Assembly: GCA_012735275.1 (NCBI GenBank)
Contig: JAAYHR010000051.1
Span: 1 to 50,160 of the forward strand
DNA: 50,160 nt
Source of the DNA: Erysipelothrix sp.
GTDB lineage: Bacteria; Bacillota_I; Bacilli_A; Erysipelotrichales; Erysipelotrichaceae
Direction of reading: 5' to 3'
Below the pieces are notes generated by a model. The model was not told the origin of the DNA. It saw nothing but the letters and a program-made list of their open reading frames with translations, and searched no databases. The translations under genes and the position numbers were made by a program. Numbering within the stretch: the first letter of the stretch is position 1; each line of letters begins with the position of its first letter. Shown here piece by piece: positions 36,318 through 44,357 of the stretch.

Positions 36318-36345
36318 ATCTTAGCAAATTTCATAAAAAAAACAA
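36318..36345 (-). promoter_or_regulatory. Promoter of tRNA-Ser inside the LCP terminator
   Basis: Minus strand TTGTTT (36340-36345), 16 bases, TAAGAT (36318-36323) with a TG extension. The -35 hexamer is formed by the 3' arm and T-run of the preceding terminator. Confidence 0.45.
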
Positions 36346-36369
36346 GCGATATATTCAAATCACTTGTTT
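36335..36369 (-). terminator. Intrinsic terminator after the LCP gene
   Basis: Minus strand AAACAAGTGAT / ATCGCTTGTTT (one G-T pair) with an eight-base loop and a run of T. It follows the end of the ancestral LCP reading frame (36377) by only seven bases. Confidence 0.85.
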
Positions 36370-36376
36370 ATTAAAT

Positions 36377-36430
36377 TTACGGCTTTGGTTTTTCATCCTC
36401 ATCTGAAGGAGTATCTTGGCCAGTATCTTC
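36377..36430 (-). other. In-frame continuation of the LCP tail after the stop codon
   Basis: After the TAA at 36431-36433 the same frame stays open for 17 codons, reading EDTGQDTPSDEDEKPKP, then TAA. Composition (Asp, Glu, Pro, Thr) matches the tail before the stop, and the frame ends seven bases before the terminator, as a real gene end would. Confidence 0.6.
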
Positions 36431-38374
36431 TTAATTATCCGGTTGTTCAGACTCAGGCTCAGTAGTTTCACCTTCATCAGTTGGAACATTTGGATCAGGC
36501 TCTTCTTCTTCTTCAGCTACATATTTATAACGGATAACATTTAAACGAATAACTGAATGTTCAGGATTCATTGTAATACCGCCCGTTGTTGATGTAACAA
36601 TACGGTTACCATCACGACTTGGATTATTAGTTGTTTCTTCAATTTCTTCATTAATAACATAAGTAAAGTCATAGCTTGCTAAATAACTTGCCGCTTCATC
36701 TAAGGACTTACCACGTAACTCCTTGATAATAACGTCATCGTTCGCTTCTGGAACACTTGGAGTATCGACCGGAGGACGCTTACCTGTAAAGATTGATTGA
36801 TCAACCTCTTCATTATAAATATCACTTGAGAAGACTGGCGCTACATATTCATCTTGAACAGAATAATTAAATGCTGTTGGGATTTCTAAGATACCATCTT
36901 CACGCATATTCATCGAAATTAGTTTTTTAACATCAGCAATTGATGAACGATATGGAATGTAATAGTATAAATCAAATCCATAATCAGGTGAGTAATTCAT
37001 AACACCTTGACCAGAAATACGACTACCATAAACGGTAACTATATCAGTTGCACTTAAGTATGTTGATTCCATACGGTTAATCGCTAAGTTCATTAAACCA
37101 ATTAACTGACTAACTGATAGATTTGTTTCAACATTATTACCAGTTGCGGCAACAATATTTTTTAAAGTATTAATATCACGTGTTTCAGCGATAGTAGAAA
37201 TTAATGATTTAATTGCATGTTGTTGATTAAGTTGGCGTTGGAAGTCACCATTAACAAATGATGAACGTTCTCTAACAAAGGCAAGTACTTGATCACCATT
37301 TAGATCATGTAGCCCCTCTTCAACAAGGACAGACGCTTTCTCATCACCGACAACATTCCCATAGAACGTTGCTGGTGAGTCAATTGGGATCGTCCCTAAG
37401 GCATCTACAATCTCGATTAAACCTTCAAAGGTAACTTCAACAAAGAAGTCAACTGAAATATCCATTAAGTCTTCGACAGTCTTAATGGTACAATCACGAC
37501 TAATCGTACGCGCATGATTGATTTTGTCATAAGCTTGATTGATATAGCATGAAATTGGCACATAAGAATCTCGCGCAATTGACGTTAAAGTAATTTGCAT
37601 TGAGGAAGGATTAACCGAAGCTAACATTAAAGAGTCAGTTCGACCACCATCATTACCCATAATTAAAACCGTAAACGGAACTTCTGAGACATTAATATCA
37701 CTACCACCGATATCAGACTTATTCGCATAAGTATTAGTGTAGTCATAAACGCTCTCAATTTGCTTTAAAGATGGCGCAATACTCTCATCGGTCATAAATA
37801 ATGAGTTAAAAGCTTTAGGCAGTGAAATATAATCAACCTCACCACGAATTAAACTATTTATTAATGAAGAATAAGAATGATAGGTACGCTCAGTCACATT
37901 TTTAAAGCCTAACTTTTCTAATTCATCCTTAGGCATAACATTACCTTCGATAAAGTCTGGATTATCAATAATCCCAATGCGCTTACCATCTAGTTCATCG
38001 ACAGATTGATATTTATCCTTCTTAGTAACGAATGATGCATGATATTCAATCTCATCATCTTGACTAACAATTTTATTTACGCTCGTTAAAATTACTGAAG
38101 AGGTATATTTAATGTATACCGAGCCCGCTAGCATAAGAGCTAACACTAGAATATAGATTAATCTACTCGTATTTGAGTTAGAATTATTCATTCTGACAGT
38201 TAGAACTAATAGCCCCAGTGAGAAAACAATTAAAACTAGATTAATAATTAAGAATGTTTTCTTAGATAATGAGTAGTATTCAAATACAGAAATTGTTATT
38301 AGCCATAATGTGATTAAGATTGCGACCGTTAATATCGTATTAATCCAGGCAAACTTTTTATTAGTCTTACTCAT
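36431..38374 (-). CDS. LCP family cell-wall ligase with SBP-like and PASTA-like domains
   Basis: A 647-residue protein. Three N-terminal membrane segments (about 12-35, 42-63, 75-92 counted from the frame's earlier GTG) lead to a substrate-binding-protein-like domain at about 110-215 (DELDGKRIGIIDNPDF, LINSLIRGEVDYISLP). The LCP catalytic domain follows at about 236-400: GNDGGRTDSLML, SIARDSYV and RERSSFVNGDFQRQLNQQ, with the arginines and aspartates that bind the lipid pyrophosphate. A PASTA-like segment (about 550-620) and an acidic tail end it. LCP enzymes attach polymers such as teichoic acids to peptidoglycan outside the cell. The start ATG at 38374 follows AGGTGAG and overlaps the preceding gene. 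The stop at 36431 seems to be a recent truncation. Confidence 0.9.
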   Translation of the reverse strand: MSKTNKKFAWINTILTVAILITLWLITISVFEYYSLSKKTFLIINLVLIVFSLGLLVLTVRMNNSNSNTSRLIYILVLALMLAGSVYIKYTSSVILTSVNKIVSQDDEIEYHASFVTKKDKYQSVDELDGKRIGIIDNPDFIEGNVMPKDELEKLGFKNVTERTYHSYSSLINSLIRGEVDYISLPKAFNSLFMTDESIAPSLKQIESVYDYTNTYANKSDIGGSDINVSEVPFTVLIMGNDGGRTDSLMLASVNPSSMQITLTSIARDSYVPISCYINQAYDKINHARTISRDCTIKTVEDLMDISVDFFVEVTFEGLIEIVDALGTIPIDSPATFYGNVVGDEKASVLVEEGLHDLNGDQVLAFVRERSSFVNGDFQRQLNQQHAIKSLISTIAETRDINTLKNIVAATGNNVETNLSVSQLIGLMNLAINRMESTYLSATDIVTVYGSRISGQGVMNYSPDYGFDLYYYIPYRSSIADVKKLISMNMREDGILEIPTAFNYSVQDEYVAPVFSSDIYNEEVDQSIFTGKRPPVDTPSVPEANDDVIIKELRGKSLDEAASYLASYDFTYVINEEIEETTNNPSRDGNRIVTSTTGGITMNPEHSVIRLNVIRYKYVAEEEEEPDPNVPTDEGETTEPESEQPDN

Positions 38375-39032
38375 CGAACTCACCTACACTATCTGCAAAC
38401 ATATTAATTTCAACAATTGAAATCTTGCCATTATCATTAATGAGGGTAATTTCACACTCATCAACAAAGTCACTGATCTTTAAGTTTTTTGAATCAAGGT
38501 AAGTCCAGCGCACATTGGTTTTATAGGCTTCCTTCATAACACCATCTAAAAGATAAGCTGGAGCCTTAGTCGTCGTTGAAAAAACATTAGAAACTGTCGG
38601 TAGATTCTCTGAACCATAAGTCGTATTAAAAACATCTACTTTTTGATAGTACTCTAAATGAGCTACCTTATTGAAAGTTGTCGGATCATACATATACTGT
38701 AAACCACCGATATCATAAGACGCTTCTTTATTAGACCAATTAAAAAAATCAATCACAAAAGATTGGGCAACTAAATCAGCAATCTCTTTATTGTCACGCA
38801 CTTCTTTAGTTAACTCTTCTGATAATAATGTGAATGTTTCTTTTTGAATGACTGTTGGGTCTTTACCAACAATATAATATTCATTTTCTAAACTATTTAA
38901 AACCGTTGCATTCTTAGTTTTTGTCATTGTAATTTTAGCTATTGAAAAAACACTTATAGAAATTATAATAAATCCTGTTACTAATAAGATTAAATTAGGA
39001 AAAAAGATTCTACTTTTAGTTTTATGTTCCAT
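38367..39032 (-). CDS. Unknown single-pass extracytoplasmic protein, partner of the LCP gene
   Basis: A 221-residue protein I cannot assign. A basic N-terminus is followed by one membrane segment (FPNLILLVTGFIIISISVFS, about 10-32) and an external domain of about 190 residues, without cysteine anchor or known motif. The start ATG at 39032 lies behind GGAGG; an ATG 12 bases upstream overlaps that site. It overlaps the LCP start by 8 bases, so it is translated with it and may work with it at the cell surface. Confidence 0.8.
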   Translation of the reverse strand: MEHKTKSRIFFPNLILLVTGFIIISISVFSIAKITMTKTKNATVLNSLENEYYIVGKDPTVIQKETFTLLSEELTKEVRDNKEIADLVAQSFVIDFFNWSNKEASYDIGGLQYMYDPTTFNKVAHLEYYQKVDVFNTTYGSENLPTVSNVFSTTTKAPAYLLDGVMKEAYKTNVRWTYLDSKNLKISDFVDECEITLINDNGKISIVEINMFADSVGEFDE

Positions 39033-39228
39033 CTTTACCTCCATACCACTTTGTACATTTTAACACACTGATAGTTTTATTAACATAACATTATATATTA
39101 TATCCCTCAATATTCGCCTTTTTATGTTTATAAGTTTGATTGTTTTATGACAGTAAACTCAATGCATCAGTAATAAAATATTAAAAGAAATTATTGATTA
39201 CAAGTCTTAACTTTGATAATATTTTACT

Positions 39229-39765
39229 TTAAGCTTTTATACTCTTTAAATGTTTCTTTATCTTTTTAATTGCCCAGACGTAATGTGAAGCAGTCGCTGG
39301 GATAAAGTAATTAGCTAATGTCGTACCACCAACCCATGGATATACATTCTTTTCAAACAAGTCTTCATTTGAAAATTCATCAAACATTAACATAACTTGT
39401 TTATGGCTAGCTCTAAAGCGCTCCATAGCAGCCTCGTAATCTACCGATTGATTCTGCTTCCATAGTTCGACATTCATATCACCATAAGTTCTCCAATTAT
39501 AACCCTCTTTAAGAAAGTCTTGTGGTTGATCATTTAAGTTACTAGCTAGCCAATCAAGCATTAGGACATGCCAATCATGGACATGCATGATAACGTCACG
39601 AACATTCTTATCACGAGTCCAGTGCTGCCCCTTGTCCTTGCTTATATCAAATTTAAAGTTAGCATTAATCTGCTCACTAGTCATTGAAGCTAATAACTCC
39701 TCTAATTGATCATAAGAAAGATTAGCTTGTTCAATAATTTCCGTCTTAGTTTTTGCTTTTTCCAT
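39229..39765 (-). CDS. ClbS/DfsB family (DUF1706, DinB-like) four-helix protein
   Basis: A 178-residue helical protein with the ClbS/DfsB pattern: TKTEIIEQANLSYDQLEELL at the N-terminus, KNVRDVIMHVHDWHVLMLDW (possible metal or ligand histidines), GYNWRTYGDMN, and a C-terminal ASHYVWAIKKIKKHL. ClbS itself resists the genotoxin colibactin, but most relatives are uncharacterised, so no toxin link is claimed. It is a single gene with a consensus promoter; no clear terminator follows. Confidence 0.75.
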   Translation of the reverse strand: MEKAKTKTEIIEQANLSYDQLEELLASMTSEQINANFKFDISKDKGQHWTRDKNVRDVIMHVHDWHVLMLDWLASNLNDQPQDFLKEGYNWRTYGDMNVELWKQNQSVDYEAAMERFRASHKQVMLMFDEFSNEDLFEKNVYPWVGGTTLANYFIPATASHYVWAIKKIKKHLKSIKA

Positions 39766-39786
39766 TCCAACACCCCTTTGCTATAT

Positions 39787-39815
39787 ATTATATTACCACA
39801 ACGTATAGTAGTCAA
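39787..39815 (-). promoter_or_regulatory. Promoter of the ClbS-like gene
   Basis: Minus strand TTGACT (39810-39815), exactly 17 bases, TATAAT (39787-39792), one mismatch to consensus. AAAGGGG follows as ribosome binding site. Confidence 0.8.
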
Positions 39816-39927
39816 TGGAACTCAGACCAGTTAATGAAAATATATAAGCTGATTTAATTAAAGTTAGATAATTATTAACTAAAACTTAAGAATTATCCTT
39901 AATAAAAGTTACTTAATTTTTTGCAAT

Positions 39928-39964
39928 AAAAAAGAGAATAGCCTTTAGATAAAGGTTATTCTCT
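39928..39964 (-). terminator. Intrinsic terminator after tRNA-His
   Basis: Minus strand stem AGAGAATAACCTTT / AAAGGCTATTCTCT (one mismatch), loop ATCT, then TTTTTT. It lies 15 bases after the tRNA. The 110 bases between it and the ClbS-like promoter hold nothing that I can identify. Confidence 0.88.
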
Positions 39965-39978
39965 GCTTATATATTTAA

Positions 39979-40055
39979 TGGGGCGACCGACGGGATTTGA
40001 ACCCGCGAGTGCCGGAGCCACAATCCGGTGTGTTAACCGCTTCACCACGACCGCC
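39979..40055 (-). tRNA. tRNA-His (GTG anticodon)
   Basis: A 77-base tRNA with acceptor GCGGTCG/CGGTCGC (two G-T pairs), the extra 5' G (G-1) paired with discriminator C73 as in all bacterial histidine tRNAs, anticodon loop TTGTGGC giving GTG, T-loop GTTCAAATC and an encoded CCA. Confidence 0.97.
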
Positions 40056-40071
40056 ATTAAGTACGAATATC

Positions 40072-40100
40072 ATAATACACTATCCAAGATGAAAAGTAAA
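40072..40100 (-). promoter_or_regulatory. Promoter of tRNA-His
   Basis: Minus strand TTTACT (40095-40100), 17 bases, TATTAT (40072-40077), just upstream of the tRNA. Confidence 0.65.
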
Positions 40101-40150
40101 CCTTTTATGGCACTTTCTTTTATTTTGGTTTTTATTAAGCATTTAAACAA

Positions 40151-40764
40151 CTATCTTGTCAGAAAGAACTTAGTCTTACATTGGTTTATGATATCCATAT
40201 CATGACTGACTATAATGATTGTGACTCCCAAATCATTCATTTCTTTAAGTGATTTCATAATAAGCTCTTAATTTGCACTATCTAAAGAAGCAGTTGGTTC
40301 ATCCGCTAGCATTAGATTAGGTTTCTTTAACTTAGCTTTAGCAATTGCAACCCTTTGTTGTTCACCGCCAGATAATTTAAAGATTGGCTCATTAATTTTA
40401 CTAAGAATACCTAATTCATCAAGTGTTTCCTCAATTGAATTCTTGACACTTTTAAAGTTATAGAGCAATTTAATATTCTCGAGCACTGTTAAATTATCAA
40501 CTAAACCATAGTTTTGAAAAATAAACGAGACGTCATTTCTCCTAAAATTAAGTATGTCGCGACTTAATATCTTCTGATCATTATATAGAACCTCACCATT
40601 TTCTATATCTTCAATTCCACCAATTATATTTAATAAGGTACTTTTACCAGACCACTTTCTCCAAAAACACCAAGTAGATCACCTGATTCAATCTTCATGT
40701 TGAAGCCATTGAATATAATATTACTTCCATATTTCTTATTTATATCATTTAGAGATATTTTCAT
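40151..40764 (-). pseudogene. ABC transporter ATP-binding protein, broken
   Basis: Remnant of a MacB/lactococcin-type ABC ATPase of about 204 residues. The start (MKISLNDINKKYGSN) has a strong GGAGGG site. The Walker A should read GESGSGKST, but one base is missing near 40650, shifting the frame. The second frame continues TLLNIIGG, Q-loop FIFQNYG, signature LSGGEQQR and Walker B NLMLADEPTASLD. A TAA at 40268-40270 then interrupts after LDSAN; the frame resumes with MKSLKEMNDLGV and the H-loop VSHDMD to a TAG at 40151. Two lesions in otherwise complete motifs show recent decay. Confidence 0.88.
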
Positions 40765-40809
40765 ATAAACCCTCCTTTTTTATATTGTAAAACAGAACTA
40801 CCAAATCGA

Positions 40810-42722
40810 CTATAAATAGAATAGAATTACCAAAATAATCAGACTAAAATCAACAATATTTAATAAGAAGAGGATTATAGCTGATGCAAAATACCAGAAT
40901 AAATTTTTACTAATTTCTACAATTGCAATTTACCGATAAGGAAACCCTTCGATAATTTTGATCCTAATCTCTTTTATATTTGAATTTATTATCAATCTTG
41001 AGGTTTGAATAGAAATATTAATGAATAAACCAATATTATTAATAATAAAATGTAACTTAAAATTAAATTATCAATAAAAACATCTTTACTTCTTAGATAC
41101 TGATCATAGATTGAAATCACAGTGACACTATGGTTTTTGGAAATACTCTTTATATAGGACTCAGCTTCTTTGGTATTACCCTTATATTGGAAATAAAGCC
41201 CATAAGGAAATTGCAGATTCACTTTCATCTTCAACAATGTAAATAACATTCTTTTTCGGCTTCAAATTATTACTATATAAAAGATGTTCACCAAGACTTT
41301 CGCCAAAGAAATTCAGAGGTTGTTCATCAATAATGGTTAAATTATCAAAAATGTCATAGTCTAATTCGTCTATGTAATTTTTACAATCAAATATAATATT
41401 CTCATTATTACTAACATATTTTTTATTGGGGTCAATCGCAATATTATTTAACTTAAAGAAACTATTATTCACTTCATAAGTAAAACAATTTTCTATTTCT
41501 TTATTATGATTATCATTCAAGAAGTAAGGTTTTTCTCTAAAAAATATGTAGCCCATATTTTTTAGTTCTTTATCAAACATCACCATTTCTTCACTTTCAA
41601 AATAGGTATGTATATCAAGAAGACCTTCTTCTAACAGAACTGGCTGATACAAATCCTTATAGTAATCTTCCTTTATCTCCCTATAATTAATTGATGATAT
41701 AAAATCTAACGTTATATTAAAACTTGCTGAAATAGTGGTAATGCAAAGTACTAAAACAAAGCATTTAATTACATAGACAAAATCTAACGATCGGGCTAAG
41801 TAATTCCCCCCTTTAATTAGTTCATTTAAACTAATCCTGTAAACGAGAAAAAAGGTACATAATTGGAGAAAAATAATTGTAAGTGATGATATAACCAGAT
41901 AGAAAACTAGATTGGATGTAAAAACGTTCAATGATAAATGGTCAGGAATTAATGCTTTAGCAATAAAAAAACATTATTAAAGTTGAACTAATCAGCCAGA
42001 TAATAGTTTCATATAAATCAGATCATAAAATTCCAAAAGATGAGTAGCCTTCTATTTTTAGTATGGACAAATATTTATTCATTTCAAATACTTCAAAAAT
42101 AATAGGAATGAAAAAGACTAAACTAAATAAAATAACAAATATAAGGTTATTTAATGTGTAATTTCGATAATTATCTATCTCAAAATCATTATAGTAAGTT
42201 AATTCTACTTCAGGGTAGGCGTCAGTTTATAAGGTTTAATTTTTGGATAACATCTTTTGATAAAGATGGATCATAAATAAATCCTGAAACTAAATCTAAT
42301 GGATATTTTAATTCTCCATTAACATTCTGTATATAAATGTCTTCCTTATTCAGTGGAAGGTATAAATCATTAGGCATGAAGCCATTATGATTAAATGATA
42401 GTTCCTTTTTTAGGGGAACCAAATCTAAATAACTCGTAAAATTATCTGAAACCACTGTGGACCATGACTCTTCATAAGTAAACAAGGCACTTTGATAAAA
42501 CACTAATTGGTTTGCATTAAGAACTTCCTCGAATACAAAATCTTGAAATTCTTTACTGTTAATCAGATCCTTATCACCACTAATTGAATATGAATATGTA
42601 AACTCTTTATCTGTAGTATAAAATGGATTAAGTATTTGCTGTTTTCGAATTAAAGACATATTAACAAAAGAAAGTAGTGTAACAAACATAACAATGAATA
42701 TTTTGTAATGTTTATTTTTCAT
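40810..42722 (-). pseudogene. Bacteriocin-associated immunity/permease protein (DUF1430-like), broken
   Basis: Remnant of a membrane protein of about 640 residues, the usual partner of such an ATPase in lactococcin-972-type loci. Readable pieces on the minus strand: 42722-42222 (MKNKHYKIFIVMF..., one membrane segment and an external domain), about 42205-41945 (EVFEMNKYLSILKIEGYSSF with an in-frame TGA), 41931-41182 (three membrane segments, SLNELIKGG), 41249-40992 and about 40990-40810 (IIEGFPYR then a stop, then IAIVEISKN). At least four frame changes or stops separate them. The layout of paired FtsX-like halves is inferred from the pieces; family assignment is from memory of the pattern. 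Confidence 0.75.
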
Positions 42723-42778
42723 ATGTTCTCCTATAATTCCCTAACATTTAGATTATCTTACGTTAATATAATTACCAT

Positions 42779-42801
42779 ACATACGATTTATTACCGTATG
42801 T
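42779..42801. repeat. Inverted repeat upstream of the decayed permease gene
   Basis: ACATACG and CGTATGT, 7-bp arms with a nine-base spacer, about 60 bases upstream of the permease ATG. Size and place suit a repressor operator, but no regulator gene is adjacent. Confidence 0.4.
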
Positions 42802-42990
42802 GGTGTTACTAGTAATAACAAGCAGGTACGATACCATCATCTCCATAGGCATTCTATGATATGGTGAGGATTGTAAAGTGAGTTAATGCAAAAAAAAATT
42901 GTATAACTGAACCTAGCCAACAGTACGATAAATAGGTAAGTATTTTTTCATATTCTCGGCTTCATTTTTGCTAGAGTTAATAATAACGTA

Positions 42991-43004
42991 CCATTTACAA
43001 ATGG
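42991..43004. repeat. 14-base palindrome CCATTTACAAATGG
   Basis: A 6-bp inverted repeat with a two-base centre. On the minus strand it lies directly after TTGACA (43006-43011) and before TATTAT, with about 21 bases between the two hexamers, reminiscent of MerR-type operators in long promoter spacers. Confidence 0.35.
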
Positions 43005-43112
43005 AATGTCAACCTTTATAGCACTTCCTTTTATAAATAGTCTGTATTGCACATTATCAATGATGAATATTGTGTGAATAATGATTGAATAGCACATTAG
43101 CTAGATCAAATT

Positions 43113-43121
43113 TGCTATAAT
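43113..43121 (+). promoter_or_regulatory. Extended -10 promoter of degV
   Basis: Plus strand TGCTATAAT, 22 bases before the degV ATG. The -35 region is poor. Confidence 0.65.
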
Positions 43122-43142
43122 ACAGGTGGATTGGAGAGAATT

Positions 43143-43988
43143 ATGAAAATAAAAATTATGATTGACTCTGCTGCAGATATCTCAAAAGAAATGCAGGAGA
43201 AAGAAAATATTGCTGTCGCTAGATTCGCTTTAACAGTTGATGGTAAACAATATATTGACGAAGAAGAAATTAGTTTAGATGAGTTTAAAAAGTTTTTAGC
43301 TGAAGAGCGTGACGTATCAACATCACAAGCTTCAATTGGTTTATTAATGGAAATGTTTGATGAGTTTTTAAAGGAATATGATCATGTTATCTATTTAACA
43401 CTATCAAGAAAACTATCAGGTTCTTACCAAAGTGCCTATGCCCTATCACAAGAGTATGAGGGACGTGTAACGGTCATTGATGGTAATGTTGTTGCTACAC
43501 CAATGCAAAACACGTACCACGCGATTAAACGATATGTTGAACAAGGTAAGTCAGTTGAAGAAATTAAAGAAGCAATTGAAAATCATGAACCAATGTACGC
43601 ACATATCGTTCCATTTGATATTAAGCACTTGAAAAAAGGTGGAAGAATTTCATCACAAGCTGCTGCATTAGCTAACTTATTAAAAATTACCCCAATCCTT
43701 TCATTGAAAGACGGAGTAATCGATGCACATGATAAAGTTAGAACACGTAAGAAAGCAGTTCAAAAAGCTGTTAATGAACTAATCAAGCTATATCCAAACG
43801 CTAATGAGTACCACTGGTACATCTTACAGTCTGATTTAGATGAAGAAGCACAAGAATATGCAGACTATATAAAAACTGCTAATGGAGAAACAGTTGAAAT
43901 ATTTGAAATGTATCCATTAATTCTTACACATACGGGACCAAAAACAATTGTGATTGGAACCCAAAGAAAATATCCAGAAACAATTTAA
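43143..43988 (+). CDS. DegV family fatty-acid-binding protein
   Basis: A 281-residue DegV protein, the only clear plus-strand gene. It begins KIKIMIDSAADIS and has DVSTSQASIG for head-group contact, YLTLSRKLSGSYQSA, and the C-terminal LTHTGPKTIVIGT. DegV/FakB proteins present fatty acids to the kinase FakA for phosphorylation; the FakA partner is not in the window. I set the start at the ATG at 43143 behind GGAGAG; the frame is open to a TTG four codons earlier, but that overlaps the binding site. Confidence 0.93.
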   Translation: MKIKIMIDSAADISKEMQEKENIAVARFALTVDGKQYIDEEEISLDEFKKFLAEERDVSTSQASIGLLMEMFDEFLKEYDHVIYLTLSRKLSGSYQSAYALSQEYEGRVTVIDGNVVATPMQNTYHAIKRYVEQGKSVEEIKEAIENHEPMYAHIVPFDIKHLKKGGRISSQAAALANLLKITPILSLKDGVIDAHDKVRTRKKAVQKAVNELIKLYPNANEYHWYILQSDLDEEAQEYADYIKTANGETVEIFEMYPLILTHTGPKTIVIGTQRKYPETI

Positions 43989-43992
43989 GTAA

Positions 43993-44026
43993 TAAAAAAA
44001 GAAGGCCTAAGCCTTCTTTTTATTTT
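43993..44026. terminator. Bidirectional terminator between degV and cspA
   Basis: GAAGGC, loop CTAA, GCCTTC, flanked by A-run on one side and T-run on the other, so it works for both convergent genes. Confidence 0.88.
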
Positions 44027-44033
44027 ATCTGTA

Positions 44034-44237
44034 TTAGATAACTGTAACGTTCGCAGCTTGTTCGCCACGATCTCCAGTTACTAATTCAAATTCTACGCGA
44101 TCGCCATCGTTTAGTGATTTGTATCCGTCAGCTGCGATTGCAGTGAAGTGAACAAATACGTCTTTTTCAGTTCCATCAATTGTAATAAAACCAAATCCTT
44201 TTGCGTTGTCAAAAAATTTAACAGTACCAGTTTCCAT
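44034..44237 (-). CDS. csp: Cold-shock protein, CspA family
   Basis: A 67-residue single cold-shock domain. RNP1 is NAKGFGFI and RNP2 is VFVHF, both complete; the end reads [10 protein letters not shown]. It binds single-stranded RNA and DNA and melts RNA structure in the cold. A strong GGAGG site precedes it, in a leader of about 70 bases. Several paralogues are usual per genome; only one is here. Confidence 0.96.
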   Translation of the reverse strand: METGTVKFFDNAKGFGFITIDGTEKDVFVHFTAIAADGYKSLNDGDRVEFELVTGDRGEQAANVTVI

Positions 44238-44325
44238 AATTACTACCTCCGTTTCTAAATAAGTAGTATATAGAAAAGTTATTCTTTAACATACTGTATA
44301 AAACTTATTCTTCTATATTATAGCA
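44238..44325 (-). promoter_or_regulatory. csp promoter and long 5' leader
   Basis: TGCTATAAT on the minus strand at 44317-44325, so the transcript should begin near 44310 and carry about 70 untranslated bases. The leader contains complementary stretches (ATAACTTTTCTATATACT, ACTTATTT) and GGAGG close to the ATG. Leaders of this kind act as RNA thermometers in other csp genes; here it is inference. Confidence 0.5.
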
Positions 44326-44357
44326 CAATAGAAACATATATGTACAACAATATCAGT

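Larger units (their letters stand above)
42723..43112. other. 390-base gap between the decayed locus and degV
   Basis: No intact gene. It holds a 7-bp inverted repeat at 42779-42801, a perfect palindrome at 42991-43004, and a 31-codon open frame on the minus strand (43008-42913) that I cannot assign. AT-rich, with a run of A at 42889-42898. Confidence 0.5.

Noticed and set aside
41960-42035. TGA read as tryptophan, as in Mycoplasma, in the broken permease
   Set aside because: TGA ends other genes here in tight ATGA overlaps and the permease has independent frameshifts, so a stop by decay is the simpler reading.
42913-43008. Minus-strand frame with KWYVIINSSKNEAENMKKYL resembling the N-terminus of NusG/LoaP proteins
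   Set aside because: Only 31 codons, no start with a ribosome binding site, and the match is to a few residues; chance cannot be excluded.
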